From Pseudomonadota bacterium (GTDB lineage Bacteria; Pseudomonadota; Gammaproteobacteria; Steroidobacterales; Steroidobacteraceae): a DNA stretch of 6,684 nucleotides. Below, one piece after another: positions 5,203 to 6,684 of this stretch (within the stretch, counting starts at the first letter, position 1; each line of letters begins with the position of its first letter). The notes below the pieces were generated by a model. That model made no database searches. It saw only the letters and a program-made list of their open reading frames with translations, and was not told the DNA's origin. The stretch spans positions 1 to 6,684 of the forward strand of contig JAJXZV010000090.1 of NCBI GenBank assembly GCA_021779875.1, written 5' to 3'. Position numbers and translations under genes: made by a program.

Positions 5203-6684
5203 ATGAAGGTGACCGGCCCCGCTGCCGAATTCTACCGTAACCGGGGCGCGGTCCGGACCGTGCTCCTGGCCGCGGCCGTCGCCGCGCTCGGCGCGCCGGC
5301 CGGCGCAGGCGCGCAGCAGCGGGCCGAGACCGTGCTGTTGCACGGACGGGTCCTCACGGAGAATGCGGCCGACGAGGTCGTCGAGGCCGTCGCGATCCGC
5401 GCCGGCCGGATCCTGGCGGTGGGCTCGGATCGGGACGTCCTCGCGTTCGCCGGACCGGGGACGCGGCGCATCGACCTGCGCGGCCGCACGGTGACCCCCG
5501 GGCTCATCGACAGCCACGCGCACGTGGCCGAGGGCGGCGTCGACGATCTGTATCACCTGCAGCTCGGCGATGCGACCAGCGTCGCCGAGATCGTGCGCCG
5601 CGTCCGCGCGGCGGCCCGCGGGCTGCCTCCCGGGCAATGGGTGCAGGGAGCCGGCTGGGACGAGGCCAAGCTCGCCGAGCGCCGGTATCCGCTCGCCGCG
5701 GAACTCGACCAGGCGGCGCCGCGCAACCCCGTGTGGCTGACGCAGACCACCGGGCACTACGGGGCCGCCAACTCGGCCGCGCTGCGTCTCGCCGCGATCA
5801 CCGCCGCCACGCCCGATCCCGCCGCCGGCACCATCGATCGCGACGCCGCCGGCCGCCCCACGGGCGTGCTCAAGGAGGCCGCCCAGGGTCTGGTGACCGG
5901 CCTGATTCCGCCGCCGACCGCCGAACAGCGGCGCGCCGGCATCCTGCACGAGCTCGCGGTCCTGCACCGCGCGGGCATCACCGCGTACAAGGACCCCGCC
6001 ATCGACCGGGCCACCTGGGATGCCTATCGGACGCTCGCCGACTCGGGCCGGCTCGACGCCCACGTGTGCGTGCTCTGGTACGCGGGCCGCAGCCTCGAAT
6101 CGGCGCGCGCGGCGCTCGCCGAGATCACGGCCGTACCGCGCCCGCCGCAGTCCCTCGGCGACGGACGGCTCCTGTCCTGCGGCGCCAAGATCTTCATGGA
6201 CGGCAGCGGCGGCGCGCGCACCGCCTGGCTCTACGAGGACTGGCATCGCCGATTCACCGAGATCGACACGGGCAACACCGGCTATCCGGCGACGGATCCG
6301 GCGGTCTATCGCGACATGGTGCGGCTGTTCCACCGCGCCGGCGTCCACGTCGGCACCCACGCCATCGGCGACCGCGCCATCGACTGGGTGGTGGACACCT
6401 ACGCGCAGGTGCTCGAGGAGCAGCCGACGGCGGGGCTGCGCCACTCGATCATCCACGCCAATCTGCCCAGCGACCACGCCCTCGAGGCGATGGCGCGTCT
6501 GCAGAAGGCCTACGACGCGGGCTATCCCGAGGTGCAACCGCCCTTCCTCTGGTGGATCGGAGACAATTACGCGGGCAACTTCGGCCCCGAGCGTGCCCGC
6601 CGGCTGATCCCCCTGCGGACCTTCGAGGAGCGGGGAATTCTCTGGAGCGGCGGCTCCGATTTCCCGGTCACCCCGGTGGCGGCG
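5203..6684 (+). CDS. Exported YtcJ-type amidohydrolase (amidohydrolase family 3), 3' end outside window
   Basis: The 494 visible residues run off the right edge without a stop; full members are usually some 550-620 residues, so roughly the last 60-120 are missing. A signal peptide precedes the enzyme (RNRGAVRTVLLAAAVAALG, cleavage near GAGA-QQ at 37), so it should be periplasmic or secreted. The enzyme begins with the small beta-sandwich (ETVLLHGRVLTENA, AVAIRAGRILAVGSD, RTVTPGLID). Metal ligands are complete so far: His105 and His107 in DSHAH, His386 in GTHAIGDRAID, His418 in IIHANLP and Asp486 in GGSDFPV. Lys329 in CGAKIFMDGSGG matches the family's conserved K-x-x-x-DG segment. TGHYGAANSAAL (His185) and GRPTGVLKEAA are also typical. 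The family hydrolyses amide or imide bonds, including N-substituted formamides; the substrate here is unknown. The start is ATG 5203 with GAGGTG upstream. The gene is divergent from the M20 peptidase. Confidence 0.92.
   Translation, partial: MKVTGPAAEFYRNRGAVRTVLLAAAVAALGAPAGAGAQQRAETVLLHGRVLTENAADEVVEAVAIRAGRILAVGSDRDVLAFAGPGTRRIDLRGRTVTPGLIDSHAHVAEGGVDDLYHLQLGDATSVAEIVRRVRAAARGLPPGQWVQGAGWDEAKLAERRYPLAAELDQAAPRNPVWLTQTTGHYGAANSAALRLAAITAATPDPAAGTIDRDAAGRPTGVLKEAAQGLVTGLIPPPTAEQRRAGILHELAVLHRAGITAYKDPAIDRATWDAYRTLADSGRLDAHVCVLWYAGRSLESARAALAEITAVPRPPQSLGDGRLLSCGAKIFMDGSGGARTAWLYEDWHRRFTEIDTGNTGYPATDPAVYRDMVRLFHRAGVHVGTHAIGDRAIDWVVDTYAQVLEEQPTAGLRHSIIHANLPSDHALEAMARLQKAYDAGYPEVQPPFLWWIGDNYAGNFGPERARRLIPLRTFEERGILWSGGSDFPVTPVAA

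Noticed and set aside
5158..6537. Long minus-strand open frame (about 460 codons) opposite the amidohydrolase
   Set aside because: It is antisense to a gene with a complete set of amidohydrolase motifs. Its translation is rich in Arg, Gly and Ala with no recognisable domain, as expected where third codon positions are nearly all G or C.

Overview
This is a very GC-rich bacterial window in which third codon positions are almost all G or C. The likely source is a gammaproteobacterium of the Xanthomonadales/Steroidobacter/Nevskia kind. That is an inference from three things: a quinone-linked class 2 dihydroorotate dehydrogenase, a TraB/GumN-like protein with the xanthomonad-style 'GPGLW' opening, and the base composition. 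I see no rRNA, tRNA, CRISPR array, insertion sequence, integrase or att site. Seven protein genes fill the window almost completely, and no gap exceeds 60 bases.

Left half, plus strand. The window opens in the 3' end of a membrane protein gene (to 252) that faintly resembles the C-terminus of cobalamin synthase CobS. After 56 bases comes pyrD (309-1355), the membrane-associated dihydroorotate dehydrogenase of pyrimidine synthesis. A phytanoyl-CoA-dioxygenase-like Fe(II)/2-oxoglutarate enzyme (1352-2161) and a four-helix DUF1648 membrane protein (2158-2679) follow. Each of these two overlaps the gene before it by the four bases ATGA, so pyrD and the two downstream genes look like one translationally coupled operon.

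Right half. The DUF1648 gene converges, across 13 bases, on a minus-strand pair transcribed leftwards: an exported M20-family zinc peptidase (5157 to 3706, TTG start) and, 20 bases later, an exported TraB/GumN-family protein (3685 to 2693). Divergent from the peptidase, 45 bases away, is an exported YtcJ-type amidohydrolase (from 5203, running off the right edge). The two divergent genes both encode secreted metal hydrolases of amide-like bonds. This suggests a small module for breaking down peptides or N-acylated compounds in the envelope, but the substrate is unknown.

Most of the window is ordinary metabolism. The observations most worth a second look are: (1) the TraB/GumN protein appears to lack both GxxH metal motifs of its superfamily and carries a TonB-receptor-like 'DEVIVTG' segment after its signal peptide; (2) a perfect 12-base tandem duplication lies in that signal peptide; (3) the oxygenase and DUF1648 genes are coupled to pyrD; (4) the compact divergent junction has a TTG start and a Shine-Dalgarno site in the loop of an inverted repeat. 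No clearly new multi-gene system is demonstrated.
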